A stretch of 64,000 bases of DNA from Spizellomyces punctatus DAOM BR117 (GCF_000182565.1 NW_015971560.1:91889-155888), one strand, 5' to 3'. Positions 11,331-24,900 are shown, numbered from the stretch's first letter. Translations and numbers: made by a program. Notes: a model not told the origin generated them from the sequence alone.

Positions 11331-11936
11331 GGTCAATTGAGTAAAACAAACAACGACGTTTCATATATTTCTCGACCAAATCCTTCTTTCCAAATGCAAA
11401 AGCTGCCATAGCATTGCATGTCCGATTCAATTGTAGATATGGAGGGAAAAGACGAGGCTCAAGCCCTTCCATGTGAAAAAGGTCAACTCGTCCTGCTCAG
11501 CCTGTGTGCAGGCCAAACATCTCCCAAACCAGAAAAAGGGCAGCGGGTCGTTCGTTTGTTTCATTTGGAGGCTCTGCCAATGTTTTTTGACCCTCAGGAT
11601 CACATCCCCCGTTCCGAATGCATGTTTGCCTTCAGCAGTTCTTTTTGTTTACCCAAACTGCAGCCATAAACGACACAAAAAAGAAACTCGGCGAGTATTG
11701 CAAAACGGTTTTGGCAAAAGAAACCGCTGGCTGGCCACAGGCGACGCGCACAAAAGGAAACGCTGGTTGGGGCCTGGGGGGCGAGTTCCTATTTGGGTTT
11801 ATCAGCGCTTTTCTCGCTCCGCTTTTTGTGATTTGATCTCCCCAAAAGCTTTTTCAAGGCTCGCTTCGACATTATCCCACTTGCACGAACCACAATACTT
11901 GAACACCCCTACGGCGAAACCACTTTAAAGAAAGAC
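11331..11936. other. Divergent intergenic region between DUF2306 and G-alpha genes
   Basis: About 600 bp. The reading frames here lack any recognisable domain. It most likely contains both promoters and the 5' leader of the G-alpha gene. Confidence 0.5.
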
Positions 11937-13538
11937 ATGGAGTATGACACTCCCGCTCAACGGTGAGTTGTTACAGAATGGCTGTTTGTGGAATATTTCT
12001 ACTTGCCAGTGTCTGCGAGCTTCCGGCCGGACCTGTGCCATTAGCGCAGACACACTGCGAACAAATGGAGGGTTGGAATCCGTCTACTATTGCTATAGTT
12101 AAAAGTCAATGGCCGGGCATGTGTGAATCCCTTTGCTGACCTCTAGCTGACTGTGAACGTGCATTGACAGACGCCTAGCCAGGCAAGTGTCGAATGAGAT
12201 CGATGAGCTGTTGAAACGGGAGCGGGCGGAGCAATTGGCAATAAAAGGTCCCAAAATACTACTCCTCGGGTCTGCCGATTCTGGGAAAACCACGGTGCTC
12301 AAGCAAATCAAAATCCTCCATGGGAATGGGTTTCCGGATAAAGAGCGTCAAGCGTTCCGCCGGAAAATCCTGGCCAATATCATCGACTCGATGAGAGCGC
12401 TAGTCAATGCACTAAGTGCCTTGGGTGTGCCCCTAGGAGAACCTAACAACCAGGTAATTCCCAGCATAAGGACTCTACATGATCTCGTTTGTTCCTTTCC
12501 TAACATCTGTTTGGTATGGGCAGCTACACATTAAAACATTCCAGAAAGCGGCTGGGGCTCAGAATGGGGAGAGTCTTGAGGAGGATGTTATCGGAGCAAT
12601 CAAGGAACTATGGGCTGACAGAGGCATCCAGCAATGCTACGCAAGATCAAATGAGTTTTTCATACAAGATACCGCAGACTAGTAAGTTGAAAATACAGCA
12701 CAATTCCCGCTTTTGCCCAGGGATGTAACGTGTTCGCTGTTACAGTTTCCTAAATGACATTGCCAAGTTTACGGACCCATCTTTTATTCCGTCTGATGAA
12801 GGTGACAATGCAAATGCTGACTTGAATTTATTATACATCTTGATTTTCTAATGGCCTCTTTCAGATATCTTGCACACTCGGTTCCGTACAACGGAAATTA
12901 GCGAAACCTGCTTCAACATTGACAAATTGACCTACCGAATTTATGACGTCGGCGGACAGCGCTCTGACCGACTGTTCTGGGCACCATACTTTGAGGATCA
13001 AGTGCACGCAATCCTTTTCATCACATCATTAGCTGCATATGACCAGATGCTGGTTGAGGACAGGACAGTAAACAGGATGTTGGATGCACTGGTGCTATTT
13101 GAAACGATCACAAATAACCCGTTGCTGAAGAAAGTGAGCATCATGCTCTTTCTGAACAAAATGGATCTGTTTGAAAGGAAGCTCAAGTACAGCCCAGTGA
13201 AGAAATTCTTTCCAGATTATGAAGGTTCGTAGTAAGCTGGCACCAGAAGCTTGCACGGAAATTAAAGGATTTGATCATGCAGGCTCCAATGACCTCAAAT
13301 CGGCGGGGAGATACTTTAAAACAAAGTTCCATGCCCAGAACAAGACGCCCGAGAAGAAGATATATACGCATTTCACCACCAGTACAGATACGAAACACAT
13401 GAAGGTTATCATATCTGCCGTGCGGTATGTATCAGTTCAAATTCTGGTTGCAGGCATCACAAGCTAACACTCGTGTATCTTCTCAATGACAGAGATATTG
13501 TCACACGCCTTTCACTGCAAGCCTCTGGTTACCTGTGA
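11937..13538 (+). CDS. Heterotrimeric G-protein alpha subunit, divergent
   Basis: Seven exons (11937-11962, 12171-12453, 12534-12681, 12746-12801, 12865-13224, 13283-13434, 13493-13538) sum to 1,071 nt, 356 aa, the usual G-alpha length. G-alpha transmits receptor signals as a GTP switch at the plasma membrane. The P-loop reads GSADSGKTT, where GxGESGKS/T is canonical. Switch I keeps the catalytic arginine but reads RFRTTEI instead of RxxTTGI. Switch II is DVGGQRSDRLFW with the catalytic glutamine. NKMD is present; the TCAT motif reads TTST. The C-terminus RLSLQASGYL lacks the usual cysteine. The N-terminus MEYDTPAQRR has no Gly2/Cys3 lipidation motif. The all-helical domain lies in exons 2-4. 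The family is certain; receptor coupling cannot be said. Confidence 0.92.
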
Positions 13539-13835
13539 TCTCCTCCATCTCGTCCAAACCCAACCCCACTCATCTCCGCATTTTTGTTTTTTTTTTTTCA
13601 ATTGGACTAGAGTAATCCCTTCAGCTCATATGGTTTGATATAAAGTGTGCTTATAGAGAGACATAATTAGACCACTTTTATATATGCTATTTGGGGTCCC
13701 AAAAAGAATAGTCAATTTACACGCAGTCTTTGTTTCCAAACTTTTTGTTTAAATATTCATTCTTGCATTTAGGGCTTAGTCCCAGATTTTTTCGACGAGG
13801 GACATGTTGGAGGGCCATTGGGTCAGCCCATTACA

Positions 13836-16800
13836 ATGAAACGCAATGATTCCTTTACGGTGAATCAGCACTTGCAAGGCAGGACGCCAACCGAAGTGTT
13901 GGGATACGAAAAAGTATTGAAGAATGCCTTGAGTCATCAATCTCAACACGCCCGGCTGGCCGTGGCGAGCCAGGTGTTCCTCAGTAGTGCGATACCGGAC
14001 GAGCGATGCTTTGACTTTTTCCACTACTTTGTCGTGTCCTCTTTGGGAACAAAGCCGTCAAATTGCTTTAGAGAAGGTCTCGTCACCATATGCCGAAAGT
14101 TCTACAAGCTTTGCGCTCGTAATAAGGCTTTCAAACCTCGCGCGACGACCTTTGTGAATGTGTTGGTGAAGGAAATTTTGAGTCGGATAGATCCCTCAGG
14201 CGAACATGCTCAGACCTTTCTATGCTTGACCCTTTTGGACACCTTCCTATCTTTATGTCCCTCGGTTTTGAAGGAAGGGCCAGGAAATGAGATCACTATA
14301 GTGCTGTTGACAGTGCTCATTCAAAGCCCTTTTGAACTTTCAAGGGAAGCTGCATATGGCATGTTGAAAAAGTTTGGATCCCAGAGCCTATTAAGTCATG
14401 TTCTACCTGATGTGACAGAGACTGCAAAGTCCTTGTCTTGTGATACGAGGACATTGGCCCGGCTTCGGGGTGCGATGGTTTGGCGGTGCGTTGCAACTAT
14501 TGAGGATTATGTAGGGTGTGACCGGACGACAGGGGAGACTAAAGGTCTGTATAGAAAATGTGCCTTTATGAATAGAGAATCGTCTCCTCTGAATTTTGCG
14601 TTTCCATATGTCGTCCTCTGCTGTTCCTATAGTGCTCACCTATTTGATGGATTCGTTGGAACATGGCCTACGAGAGATTCAGCACGATTACGCATCGATC
14701 GCCCCATCTCTGCATGGAACAGTGGAAGCCCTCATGTACATCTGCCAAGATCACATGAATGCCATTTTCCAAAGTGCTGGATCGCAGACGGTGCTCAAGC
14801 TTGTTGCTCTTTTGATCCAAACATGTGAATCTGCATTGCGTTTCTTTGCAGAAACACAGTTTCTGGAGATTGGAGACGTTGATGAATGTGACAATGGCGA
14901 GTGGGAGGGAGATAATGGGAGTATGCGTGGAACCCTGATTGCGTGCGCTTGGCGATCATTAAAAACGAGTGGAACGACGTTGGTCACGATGGCCTCAGAA
15001 ATGTTGTTAAGAGTCAATTCTACAAACGAACAAGACTTTCGATGCAGCGTGGAGAACATTGGCACCATGCTAAAAACGGTCCTTATCAACGTGCGCCATT
15101 GGGGAGCAGCTAATTGGGCTCAACAGTCCCTCACATCCTTGTGCACATTACTGGCATCGTCTTCAGATCCCTACCTGCGCAATCTCCCACCCAATTGGTT
15201 AGAGGTAATCTCTGAACCTCCTCGTAATTCGTTTTAAAGAATAGAGCAAGAGCTCATCCTTTCCTGTAGGATCTACTCCCAACACTTCATCAAGCCAGTA
15301 TTATACGCCACGATGAAAGGCACGCTGGACATGCGCGAATTCTATTAAGCATCTTGAACGGATACTATACGAGGGCCCCGGCACGAAGAGCGGCGCTTAA
15401 ACCTGTGTGTGACTCTCTATTCGAGGTTATACAGACAACGCACAGTCCAGAAACAGCAAAGGTCAATGCCATCAGCATTCTACAGTGGATCATCAAGGAT
15501 TCGAGGACGGGCCAGATGGTCCCATTGGAAGACGCTTTCATTTTGGTGTTTGCGGGTCTGCAATCCTCAAAGTAAGTTTTCTATTTGGGTGCAGGATTTT
15601 GGGTTTTCCAAATATAACCCAATTGCGTGTTTCTGCTGCAGTAAATCCATCGGCAATGCCAGCACGGTTCTTTTTTCGTGCCTCCTGTCGCGATTTCTAA
15701 CCGGAGACGCGGCGCATATACAAAAGCTTGGTGTGCCCACAAAGGCTAACGCCTTCTTTACCGAATACCCAAGACTATTTGCTGTGGTGTTGGAACAGCT
15801 GGAGATATCTGCCAGGAAGATCCTTCCTCCACCTCGATTCCAGTATCCGCTCCTAATCCTACTTTCTCGTCTGGATGTTGACATGTGTTTTGATGACAAC
15901 ACACCGGTCGGTCGCATTGCTCCAATATTACTCGAAATCGTGAGAAATTCACCATTGGCACAAGTTCGCGCGATGGCAGCGAAATGTCTGGCTGATTTGC
16001 TTCCGACATCGGCTGCGATCCAATATTGCCGAATCGTGTGTAATGGTTTGTCATTGGTTTCATGTGATAACCGTGTTGGTAATAACTACCTGCACGGTAG
16101 CCTGCTTGTATTGCGGAATGTTCTGTGCAAGTTTACAAAGGATGCGTCCGTGAATGGTAGGCAAAGTTATCAAGTATCATAAGAAATTCTGTCGGACTGA
16201 ATACGTTTAGATCAAAAGGAGCTCCACCTTGCTCTTGGAGCCGGGGATTCGTGCATTGTCGATCAACAGTGGATGCATCCCGTACGCGACTCGAGCGCGC
16301 TCGTTCAAGCAGAGTTGTTTGAATTGCTGGCACTCATGTCACGTAGGGGTATAGCAACAAACCAGTCAATCCTTGTCAGCTATGCCGAGGGCCCTGGAAA
16401 CGACTGCATTGTAAGCTCGTGGGAATTGTTAAGTACCAATTATATTGGCAAACACTGATTTCTTCTCATTGCATACCAGAGTGGCTGTGTAGGCTTGCCT
16501 TTGGTTGAAGCCAGCTGGGCTAGGCTGATGTTGACCACATCTACAAACCTCCTCGAAACCTGTTCCAAACTGCTAGTAGATTCTAGGCCCGATATGATTC
16601 GCGCAACTCTAGAATGGCTTCAAGAGGAATGGACATCGATGAGGTATGAATATAGTGCGGTTTGGTTGATGGTGGGGAAACTCACTGGAATCGCTAGCCC
16701 TGAGACCCAGTGCGACCTGTCGGGTCTCCTCATCAAGAAGATGACGAATTTTCCTGCCAGAACCAGTCCTCAAATCATGTTACAAATTGTGCGTATCATA

Positions 16801-17932
16801 CAGACGGGAAAGATTGACGAGAGCGATGCATCAAAGTGGTTCATCTGGATAGAGCAGCTCCTCAATTCAGGACCGGTTGATGGGGAACTCAATTGTTCGG
16901 CTATTGAAGCGTTAGGACACGTTTTGAATATGATGAAAGGGGACGAATATTTTGCACGTTGGCTGACTGTTATGCGCGGATGCTTAAGCGCCAGGGTTGC
17001 GGTAAGCATGGTAAACCCATTTTTGAAAATTGAAAGTTCATCTCACGCTTTTATTCATAGCTCGCTGCGGACGTCCGGAAAGCGGTCGCATCATCATTTT
17101 GCCGCCTGCAGTCCGTACCAACCCTCACACCAACCGCTTCCTTCCACTTTTCGTTCACTGTGATTGATCTTTTACGTGATTCCGATGAGGATACGGCTAC
17201 CCTGGCTGCGGACTTTGTATCAAGGATCTTTTGCTCTCAGGTGGGTATAAGATGTTCTTTTGTAAAAAGTCGCTGCGCTGACGCCTATTTTGTATTATTT
17301 CTAGTCATCAGTAAACCCACAACGTGCCATGGAGTTGGTCTTTCAATTGTTGAGCGAACAATTTGCCAGTGCTGGCGAATTTGGTGAAAGGCTAGTTTCT
17401 TTAATGTGTGATGAACCAACAGAGGGACTAGAGGACACGTTAGCTCCGATGCTTGCTCTCCAGCACTTTCTGTCGGTTCAATGTGGTGACCTCGGGAAAG
17501 AGTTCCCGTACACGGATAAGATACTGGCCACTATGGCATCAGTCATTGACCAGTTGGAAACACAGGTGCGCGGCTTTGGGTCCTTTGGTAACCTACCTTT
17601 CCTCACATAATGCCACAGAACGATGCCTGCCGACCAAAATTCGCCCAGTCTCTTCCTTTAAAACGTGTTCGAAGGACATTAATGGCAATCTCGGCCATGT
17701 CATCTTCTGGCTGTGTCGTCTCTGATCAAGTGCTCGCAACTCTAAAGTGTAAGTACTGGGTACTGGAAGTGATGAGAGCTTTAACAGATATATCAAAAAC
17801 TGATCTACCATTGTAGCATTCATGACGGCGGTTTCCAGCCATCCCATGCTCCCCCCGCTTCTCATCATTAGTATGGAGAATGTAAAAACAGAAATGTGTA
17901 GACTTGGCCTAGACATTGGTACGAACTGCTGA
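13836..17932 (+). CDS. THADA/Trm732-like protein (DUF2428), tRNA 2'-O-methylation cofactor
   Basis: Large multi-exon gene coding for roughly 1,200 residues of helical repeats. The first exon starts at ATG 13836 (the frame upstream begins only with TTG); the last exon ends at TGA 17930-17932 after a splice giving KSFMTAV. The DUF2428 core lies at about 14,940-15,200: ACAWRSLKTSG, then an RHWGAANWAQ-type motif, then LRNLPPNWL. A later NYLHGSLLVLRNVL segment (about 16,080) also matches the family. In yeast Trm732 partners the methyltransferase Trm7 to make 2'-O-methyl-C32 in tRNA anticodon loops; THADA is the animal counterpart. It probably acts in the cytosol. Several middle splice sites are approximate. 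Confidence 0.82.
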
Positions 17933-18032
17933 TAAACATATTTATGTGTAGTGTATGTGTAGATATATATACGCTGGAGCAACCTATTTACGACGCCCTA
18001 CCGTCCTCCTGCTATGCAAAGTAATCTCTCGC

Positions 18033-19241
18033 TCAAACGGCCCACATGCCACTAGACGGTCTTCTCTGTACAGTACTGAATCCATAAATCAAGCTCTGCC
18101 TCCATTCTTGTCCCTTTCCAATGACGACTGTATCCCGCCAAGGAGGATGATTCACAGCATCCACGGGTGCAGAAGGTTCCAGTGCCAAGCCCGCATATCT
18201 TTTGTAGATCACGTTGTCACCCTGGCTGGACGCTTTGCCAGATATGCTCCCATCAAGATTGTTGCCAGTATAGAGCTGGAATCCAGCAGCATCAGTACGG
18301 AGCTCGAGGACAATGCCAGTGGTAGGAGACGTCACCCGAGCGGCAGGGTTCGAGATTTGATTCGGCGACGCGGCAGCCGGCTTGTCGCGAAGTAGGTAAA
18401 AATGGTCGTAGCCGCGAAAGTGTGTCAGCTGAGACAAACCTTCTCGTAGAGGCTTCGGGGTCGTGAGATTCAAAGCCGGATCCCCTTGGTCGAAACGTAC
18501 TAGTCTCCCACTTGGTACCTTATTTTCGGTTACCTCTAGATAACCCACCGCGTCGGGGATCTCAACAATGTGTTCCGTTACATCCGGCTCCTCTTGGCAT
18601 CCAGATAAATTAAAATACGGGTGTGCGGTCAAATTAATCACCGTCTGAAGATTTTCGGGATTTCCTTCAGTCAAAGATGCCGTGTGGTCGATGACGAGAT
18701 GGTATTCGGCCAAAGTGTAAGTGACTGAAACATGCACTTCACCGGGATAGCCCTCTTCTCCGTCTGCCGACGTGTACTCGAAGCGGAGGGTTGGAGGGTC
18801 TTGAACGAGGATTGTGGGGCGCCAGTAGCGCTTATCAAAGCCTCGCACACCGCCGTGCAAGTTGTTGGGTGGGTCATTAATTGGGAGGTTGTAATCGCGA
18901 TTGTTGAGAAAGAAGTGGCCGTGAGTGATCCGGTTGCACGTGCGGCCTATCGTTGCTCCAAAGTACGTTTTCTTTTCTGCATCAACTGTGACGTAGTCTG
19001 TGGGATCATCAAAGCCTAGAAGCTGGACAAGGCAAACTGTCAGCAGTGGGCAAGTAAACAGTGAGAATCATGATCAACTCACCACGTCTCGATATTTACC
19101 GTCCTTGTCAGGCACCATTAGATGCGTCAACCTGGCTCCATAGTTGATGCACCTTGCGCTCAAGGAATTGGATTGGGTAAAGAGCTCAAAGACTTGAATG
19201 TCTTCTGGGACGCCGGGCACTACAGTTTGCTTGATGGGCAT
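18033..19241 (-). CDS. Aldose 1-epimerase (galactose mutarotase)
   Basis: Two exons, 19241-19083 and 19022-18033, sum to 1,149 nt (382 aa). The enzyme interconverts alpha and beta anomers of glucose and galactose, feeding the Leloir pathway. Catalytic features are present: NNLHGG early, the general-acid histidine in NLTAHPYFNLSG, and the general-base glutamate in GLALEPSAPVDAVNHPPW. The start MPIKQ at 19241 fits the family start; the open frame continues upstream but without similarity. A tail of about 17 residues follows the usual end. It is convergent with the THADA-like gene and divergent from FAM32A. Confidence 0.92.
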
Positions 19242-19914
19242 GTCTTCAAGTATCGTTTGCGTCCTGATGAGATTTGGCTTCAAGGTAGGGGAAGAAGCAA
19301 GATGAAAGCCCCAAAGCCCAAACACTTTGAACGAAATGGCGCGGGACCTTTGCCCACTTGGAACCGAGAGCCTGGCTCCTGGTAACTCAAGGTTAATCAC
19401 GTGGCTTACGAGAGAATTCCGTGGTTCCAAAAGGAACGTTGCGGTACGTCATAGTGCATTCCAACCCAAAAACAAGGTTTTCCTCCAGCCCTTCCATCGT
19501 TGTGCTGCCCCTTTGCACGATGAGAAATACACTAGATGATTAGGGCATCGCATCGTCTTTAAAGTGGGATCACGTCGGAATGGAAGCGGGGCCCATGACG
19601 TCTTGAAGCAGAGCTGCTCAACAGCTGGAAACGACAGCAATTCCCAGCAATGCAACATCATCACAAGCCTTGTTTAAGGTCCATAGCAAAGTACCCTGGA
19701 AGAATTGCATGGGATCATCCCCCAAAAAGCTCCGATAGCGTCCGCTTGGATCGCTTGGACCATGGCAACAAGCTGGTTCCAAATGCATCCAGTGTCATTG
19801 CAACGCATAATGCATTCGAGTCTTATATTCCGGCTGCAGTGTGACTTGAAATCGCTGCAAGTCGTCGATTTCCACCCGAATCGAAGACTTGCAAACAAAT
19901 CTGCCAAAACATCC
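19242..19914. other. Divergent intergenic region between mutarotase and FAM32A
   Basis: About 670 bp. The short open frames here have no recognisable similarity. It should hold both promoters; no classical TATA box was noticed. Confidence 0.5.
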
Positions 19915-20486
19915 ATGTCCTCTTACGACTTTGCTGGAGGCTCCCTCAAATTGAAGGGGACCTCTGGAGGAATAAAAAAGTGAGTAACGGGGCATCTCGA
20001 GCATTGCTCTCCACATATTTTGACAATACCATATCCGACAGAAAGAAAAAGTCGAAAAACGACTCGAAAAAGCTCGCGAATGCAGTGATCGCTTCAGGGC
20101 ATGATGCAACAAAGAATGATGTCGTTGATGAGACGCAAACTGTAAAAGAAAAGGAACCCCACATATATCGGAAAAAGACAGAAGCAGAGTTGAAGTTTGA
20201 AGAAATACAAAGGAAAAGAGTAAGCAGCAGCGTATCGCTTCATATGGTCCCTCTTGCATCTTGTCTTACGAGAGGCCGCAATGGAATTATAGCAAGCGGA
20301 CAGAATATCAAAGATTGCCTCTCAATCTCATAAGGAGCGGGTAGCGGTATGTTCATATGCCAAGGGTTTTGTCTTGCGACACAGTGCATCGCCAGGTTTT
20401 GATCATGTTCATTCCTTTAGGAGTTCAATAAATATTTAGAGAACCTCTCCGAGCATTACGATATCCCTAAAGTTGGACCGGGATAA
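19915..20486 (+). CDS. FAM32A: FAM32A homologue (spliceosome-associated small protein)
   Basis: Four exons, 19915-19979, 20042-20219, 20293-20346 and 20421-20486, sum to 363 nt (120 aa). The protein follows human FAM32A from end to end. It has the N-terminal GSLKLKG block, a lysine-rich stretch, KTEAELKFEEIQRKR, QADRISKIASQSHKERV, and the highly conserved end LSEHYDIPKVGPG. In human spliceosomes FAM32A reaches into the active site and helps 3' splice-site use in the second step. That role fits an intron-rich genome like this, but is transferred by homology. Confidence 0.92.
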
Positions 20487-20634
20487 GCCCATTGTCCATC
20501 TGTACCTGTCGTTCGTGTGTACCATGAAATGATGAATGTAAATAAAAGGTGTAAATATAATATCTGCCCACACAGTGTCGTATTAAACAGCGATTGCTGG
20601 TAATAAATTACTACAAAGTAACAGTAATAATAGT

Positions 20635-21417
20635 TTAACTTGCTCCTAGTTTGGCACCTTCCTCGTCGCCCACCAGCGTTCTTCCAGAGTCAGCATGGAC
20701 CACGGCACCCTTTTCTACCGTTATCTCATCCACGTCCATCTCAACATCCACCCCCCTCTTCTTCATCTTGTATGAAATGACGGCCGGCCAAATACCGCCC
20801 GCAAACCCACACAAAAAGCTCGCAACTAGGGACGATGCCACCAACCACGCCGGTCGATGCGTGTAGTCGTTCGCCCAAACCCACATGGAAACAGCCATAG
20901 GAACTTGGAACCATCCATTCAAATTTTGGAGAAGGATAATGGACACCAGCGTTGTCCGTGGAAGAGGCGGAGGAGCATTGGAGTCAGCAACAACCACTCG
21001 GCACCAAGGTGTGTGCCGGTCCTCCAGCTTGCGGGCCGATGGTCCGTGTCGACCGTATACACCACGACAGAGTAGCCACAGATCCACTGTCCGTTCCGGA
21101 AAAAGTAACAAGGCATTCAACGTAAAGCACGAGTTCAATATCTGACTTGTGATCTCAATCCACTGGTCTTTTACATGCTTATCGGAGAATGTAATCATGC
21201 CCACAAGACACATGAATAGGATGGCGCCTGAAACAATGATAACGAGAAGAAGAGAGGCAAAAAAGACATTTCGTGGTGTGACATATGGTCGGAGAGTAAC
21301 CAGAGTCAGACGAGGTGGGAAGATGCTTGTACGGAGAGACGGCAGGGATGGAGAGGTGGGACTAGGACAAGTTGCCTTTGGTGCATCTGGCGGCATGGTA
21401 AGTGTAGGAGGTCCCAT
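20635..21417 (-). CDS. DUF2985-like fungal membrane protein
   Basis: Single-exon gene of 260 aa from an ATG at 21417. A proline/serine-rich cytosolic N-terminus is followed by four hydrophobic segments: FFASLLLVIIVSGAILFMCLV, LNSCFTLNALLLF, VSIILLQNLNGWFQVPMAV and VASSLVASFLCGFAGGIW. The DUF2985 pattern is visible as WIEITSQILNSCF followed by FPERTVDLW and later W-N-Y-RP-W. The acidic C-terminal tail is EMDVDEITVEKG. The family is fungal and functionally uncharacterised. Its stop faces that of FAM32A, about 150 bp apart. Confidence 0.6.
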   Translation of the reverse strand: MGPPTLTMPPDAPKATCPSPTSPSLPSLRTSIFPPRLTLVTLRPYVTPRNVFFASLLLVIIVSGAILFMCLVGMITFSDKHVKDQWIEITSQILNSCFTLNALLLFPERTVDLWLLCRGVYGRHGPSARKLEDRHTPWCRVVVADSNAPPPLPRTTLVSIILLQNLNGWFQVPMAVSMWVWANDYTHRPAWLVASSLVASFLCGFAGGIWPAVISYKMKKRGVDVEMDVDEITVEKGAVVHADSGRTLVGDEEGAKLGAS

Positions 21418-21974
21418 GTGTGAGAGGAGTGAAGGGAATGGCGTGAGGAAATCCCGTTTGCAAATGGGGAGCGACCAGCGCTCTGTTCCTGCAAGAGCAA
21501 AAAACTCCGAAAGCCTGCTTTAACGACTTGGTTCCAAGAGTTATTTTGATCACAAAACAAACCGCAATCCAATAATGGAGGGCAAAAACCAAAATAATAA
21601 ATTCAAAAAGTAAAACACACACAAAAAAAAAGAATAACAACAATTGCCCTCCAACAAAAGAATACGTTTGTAAAATCCAAATGCTATCAACCAATCTTGA
21701 CCATCTTCCCCAATAAAATTGCAACCATTACGCCTTCTTGGTGTGTCGAATGCATCACAAAACCCATGCTCCTATTTCCCACATTTGCACCTATAAATTC
21801 CAATTGTATCCACATTTCCTTCCCTTAAAATCCGTACCCTTTCGTTGAGCATGCTACGTTCCATATTTGCAGCTCTGTGTCGTAGTCTTGGTTGACAGGT
21901 ACATCCACATCCACTAGTTGCTTGTCACGTATATATATCACCCAAACCTTGTCGTCGAGAGCACCTCCCTCGCC

Positions 21975-24900
21975 TCAGAACCTGCCAACGGGTTGCAATC
22001 GAAAAATGTGTTGGAAATCCAATGCAGAGTCCATGACGCAGTGCAGAAATTCCGGGTTGGTATTCAGGGTGCGCATGTTCTGCGTGGGAATGATTTGCTG
22101 CAATTCTCCGCTATCGACGTGCCGAACTTCTATAAATGATGGTTCAAACGCGATTATATATGGCGGAACCAATGCTAACGAAGGGTCGGACAAAAAATTA
22201 GGTACTTGCACAAGTGGGTCATAGAAAGCAAGTCCCATTACCAAAAGCATTAGGATATCCCGTCCAATATATCATCCAATCTCTGTGGGATTTCCGTCCG
22301 AGTCGATCGACATAGAATGCAAATTCTGCAGAAGAAGGAAAGTTAGATTATAAAACGCACAACGAGGTCTACGCGAAAACTTCACACAGCTAACCATTGT
22401 AACAGAGTAAAAAGTCCCCGTCCCGAATGCGGAAAACGCTGATTGGTTTGACGTCCGACCGCTTGTGAACAAAATCGAGGTTTTCGTCGGTGGGATCCAG
22501 TAATCCTGAAATTATTTGGAGTTAAATGACAATGATCACTTATGTATCGTCAAGACTGGAAATGAACCTTGCGTATCAAGACTGTTCAGATCCACAATCT
22601 CGAAGCCCTTTGTGCATCCGACGCAGATTTTCGATCTGAGATAATGTATCGAGCTTGATTCAGTCGGCACGTAAAATTCCTGTGTTCAATTAAAACAACA
22701 ATATGAGTACAAGGTCAGATAGGAGGCTACCAAGGATACACCGCCTCGCGGGTTGTGGCAAACTGACCTTGAACATCTTCATAGAATCACTGTCTCCGAG
22801 CAGGAATTTTCCAAATTTGCCTCTTTTCTTTGAACTTCCCACATCCTGGGGCTCAAACACCTTCACCGTAGAATTCAAAGCCGTGATTCTCACCGCCGAG
22901 ACGAGAATACGATTATCGCAGAGGCCCTGCTTAAAGAAGGATATGTGGGACGCCACTTTCTTCCCCTTCCTTGCCACAAGGTTTGCTTCTTGTTCTGTAA
23001 CGTCCAGCACGTCCAGCGGGAACGTTATCAAATGTTTTTCTGCATATTTTGAACGTAGGAGGATAAAAATGATACGCCAGTAAGCCATGGCAAACGTATG
23101 TCGCGCGCATTCAAACCTACCGGCTAGCAAGGTCAACATGTCATGCTCAGGAAGTACATCCACTTGCTGAATCTTCTCCAAGTCAATAACTCGTTTGAAA
23201 AGCTTATCAGCGTCCACCTGCACAGCCTGGGACGAGGGACCGACGTAGAGCCCGTTATCCGTTCCCAATATCAACTTATTGCCCATAGACACTGAAGAAT
23301 TGACCTTGTTCGTGTAGGGAAATGCAGTATCCAACATGGTAACGATCTCAAACCGCCTCTTCTTTTCCGTCACGGCTAACTTTTGCTGCTCGATCGCATC
23401 GCGCCATGATCTTCGATCGGCCTGGTTCGCCGCGTACAGAGTGTACGTCGTCCCTGCTCGACCAAGATGGACAAGGGAGAAGGGATATCCTTTTGTCGCG
23501 GTCTCGCCTGGCGGGGTTACCACGCTTGGTCGCGAGCTAACCATATTCATTTGCTTTGATACTGTTGAATTATGGGACAACGACGTGCTTGGGCTGCTTT
23601 TGTGACCGGAGGAAAATAGGCCAGATCCCCGACGTTGTGCTGTCCCACCTTCCAAAATGTGAAGCATTTCAAGTGGTATCGGCTACGCTGAGAGAATCAG
23701 CGTTGTTTCCACAAAAAAAAAAGGATTCTGGTCACGACTCACCCGCTTGTACACTTTATAGAAGCCATTCTTTTTCTTCTTGGTGAGCAGTAAAACATGG
23801 TCGAACAAAAACACTTGGACATCTATCTCGTTTCCATTTCTTCGGAGGACGAGAGATCCTTCCCGGACTATGGTTCGGCCTTCATTTGAAAGGCCGAGAT
23901 CCTAGCGAGTCCCAGGATTGTGAGAAGGATTTCTGCAACATCCAGTCATCGATGGGTATCTCACCAGTGGTTCCCCGGGATTAAAGATCAATTGGTTCTG
24001 CAATTGATGCAACTTTAATAAATTCTCGGCTCGTCCCGCTTCTCTGTTGATTTTGCTCAAAACATCTTTAATGACGCTGATCGCTTGCGGCAATAAAGCT
24101 CTATCGGGATGATTCTCCGGTGACTTATCCAGAGCGGATCTGAGAAGCAGCGGATATCGCCCCACGCGCGTAGTCGGCCGAGCCAAGAAACTTTGTATAG
24201 GAAGTTTTCGACATTCTGGTTTCCGCTCACAATCCTGAAAAAATCAGTGAGTATCCTAAGAAGCCACGGCTTAGTTTCCCGCGTTCTACCATGACATACC
24301 TGCAGGAATTTTGCAAATTCCGGGTTCATCGCCCGTTCGTGATCCAATGCGCTCTTTGCATACACCTGGCGCGCCCCGTAGTCGACGTAAGCCTCAAACG
24401 TGTCAACTACGCTCATGAATATATCTCCAATCTTATCAACAATTTTGTTCTCTTGCTGTCGAGCAACGAGTTTCCTCAACAGCTTCGAGTTGATAGTGTG
24501 CAGCTGCCTGAGGTTCAAGAAGACGTCATTAATGAAGCCATCCCGTCGACTGGGGTCTATAATGTCGCTCTTTCGCAATGGTTCCACGAATACCTGGATG
24601 CGATGCAACAAACATATTAGGAATCATTAACTTGGTGGGAGGGAGGTAGGCAGTGAAAGCATACCGATTGTATCAATTCTAAATCGGCAACGAATTCCCG
24701 TTCCGTTTGGATAGTTTCAAATATAATCTCCTGTCGCTTCCTTTCCGTTGCAGACACAGATTCTACGATCTCTTTCGGAACCGATGTCGACCATAGGTGT
24801 CCCTACATGGTATATGAGACATTGTACCTTAGACCATCTGTATGTCAGGAGAGTTTTTACCTTTTTGTCCTTGTCGGCTAAAGAAGCCCGGCTAGGACTA

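Noticed and set aside
19750-19775. CCATGGCAAC as an X-box upstream of FAM32A
   Set aside because: Only one half-site fits the consensus; the other half is mismatched.
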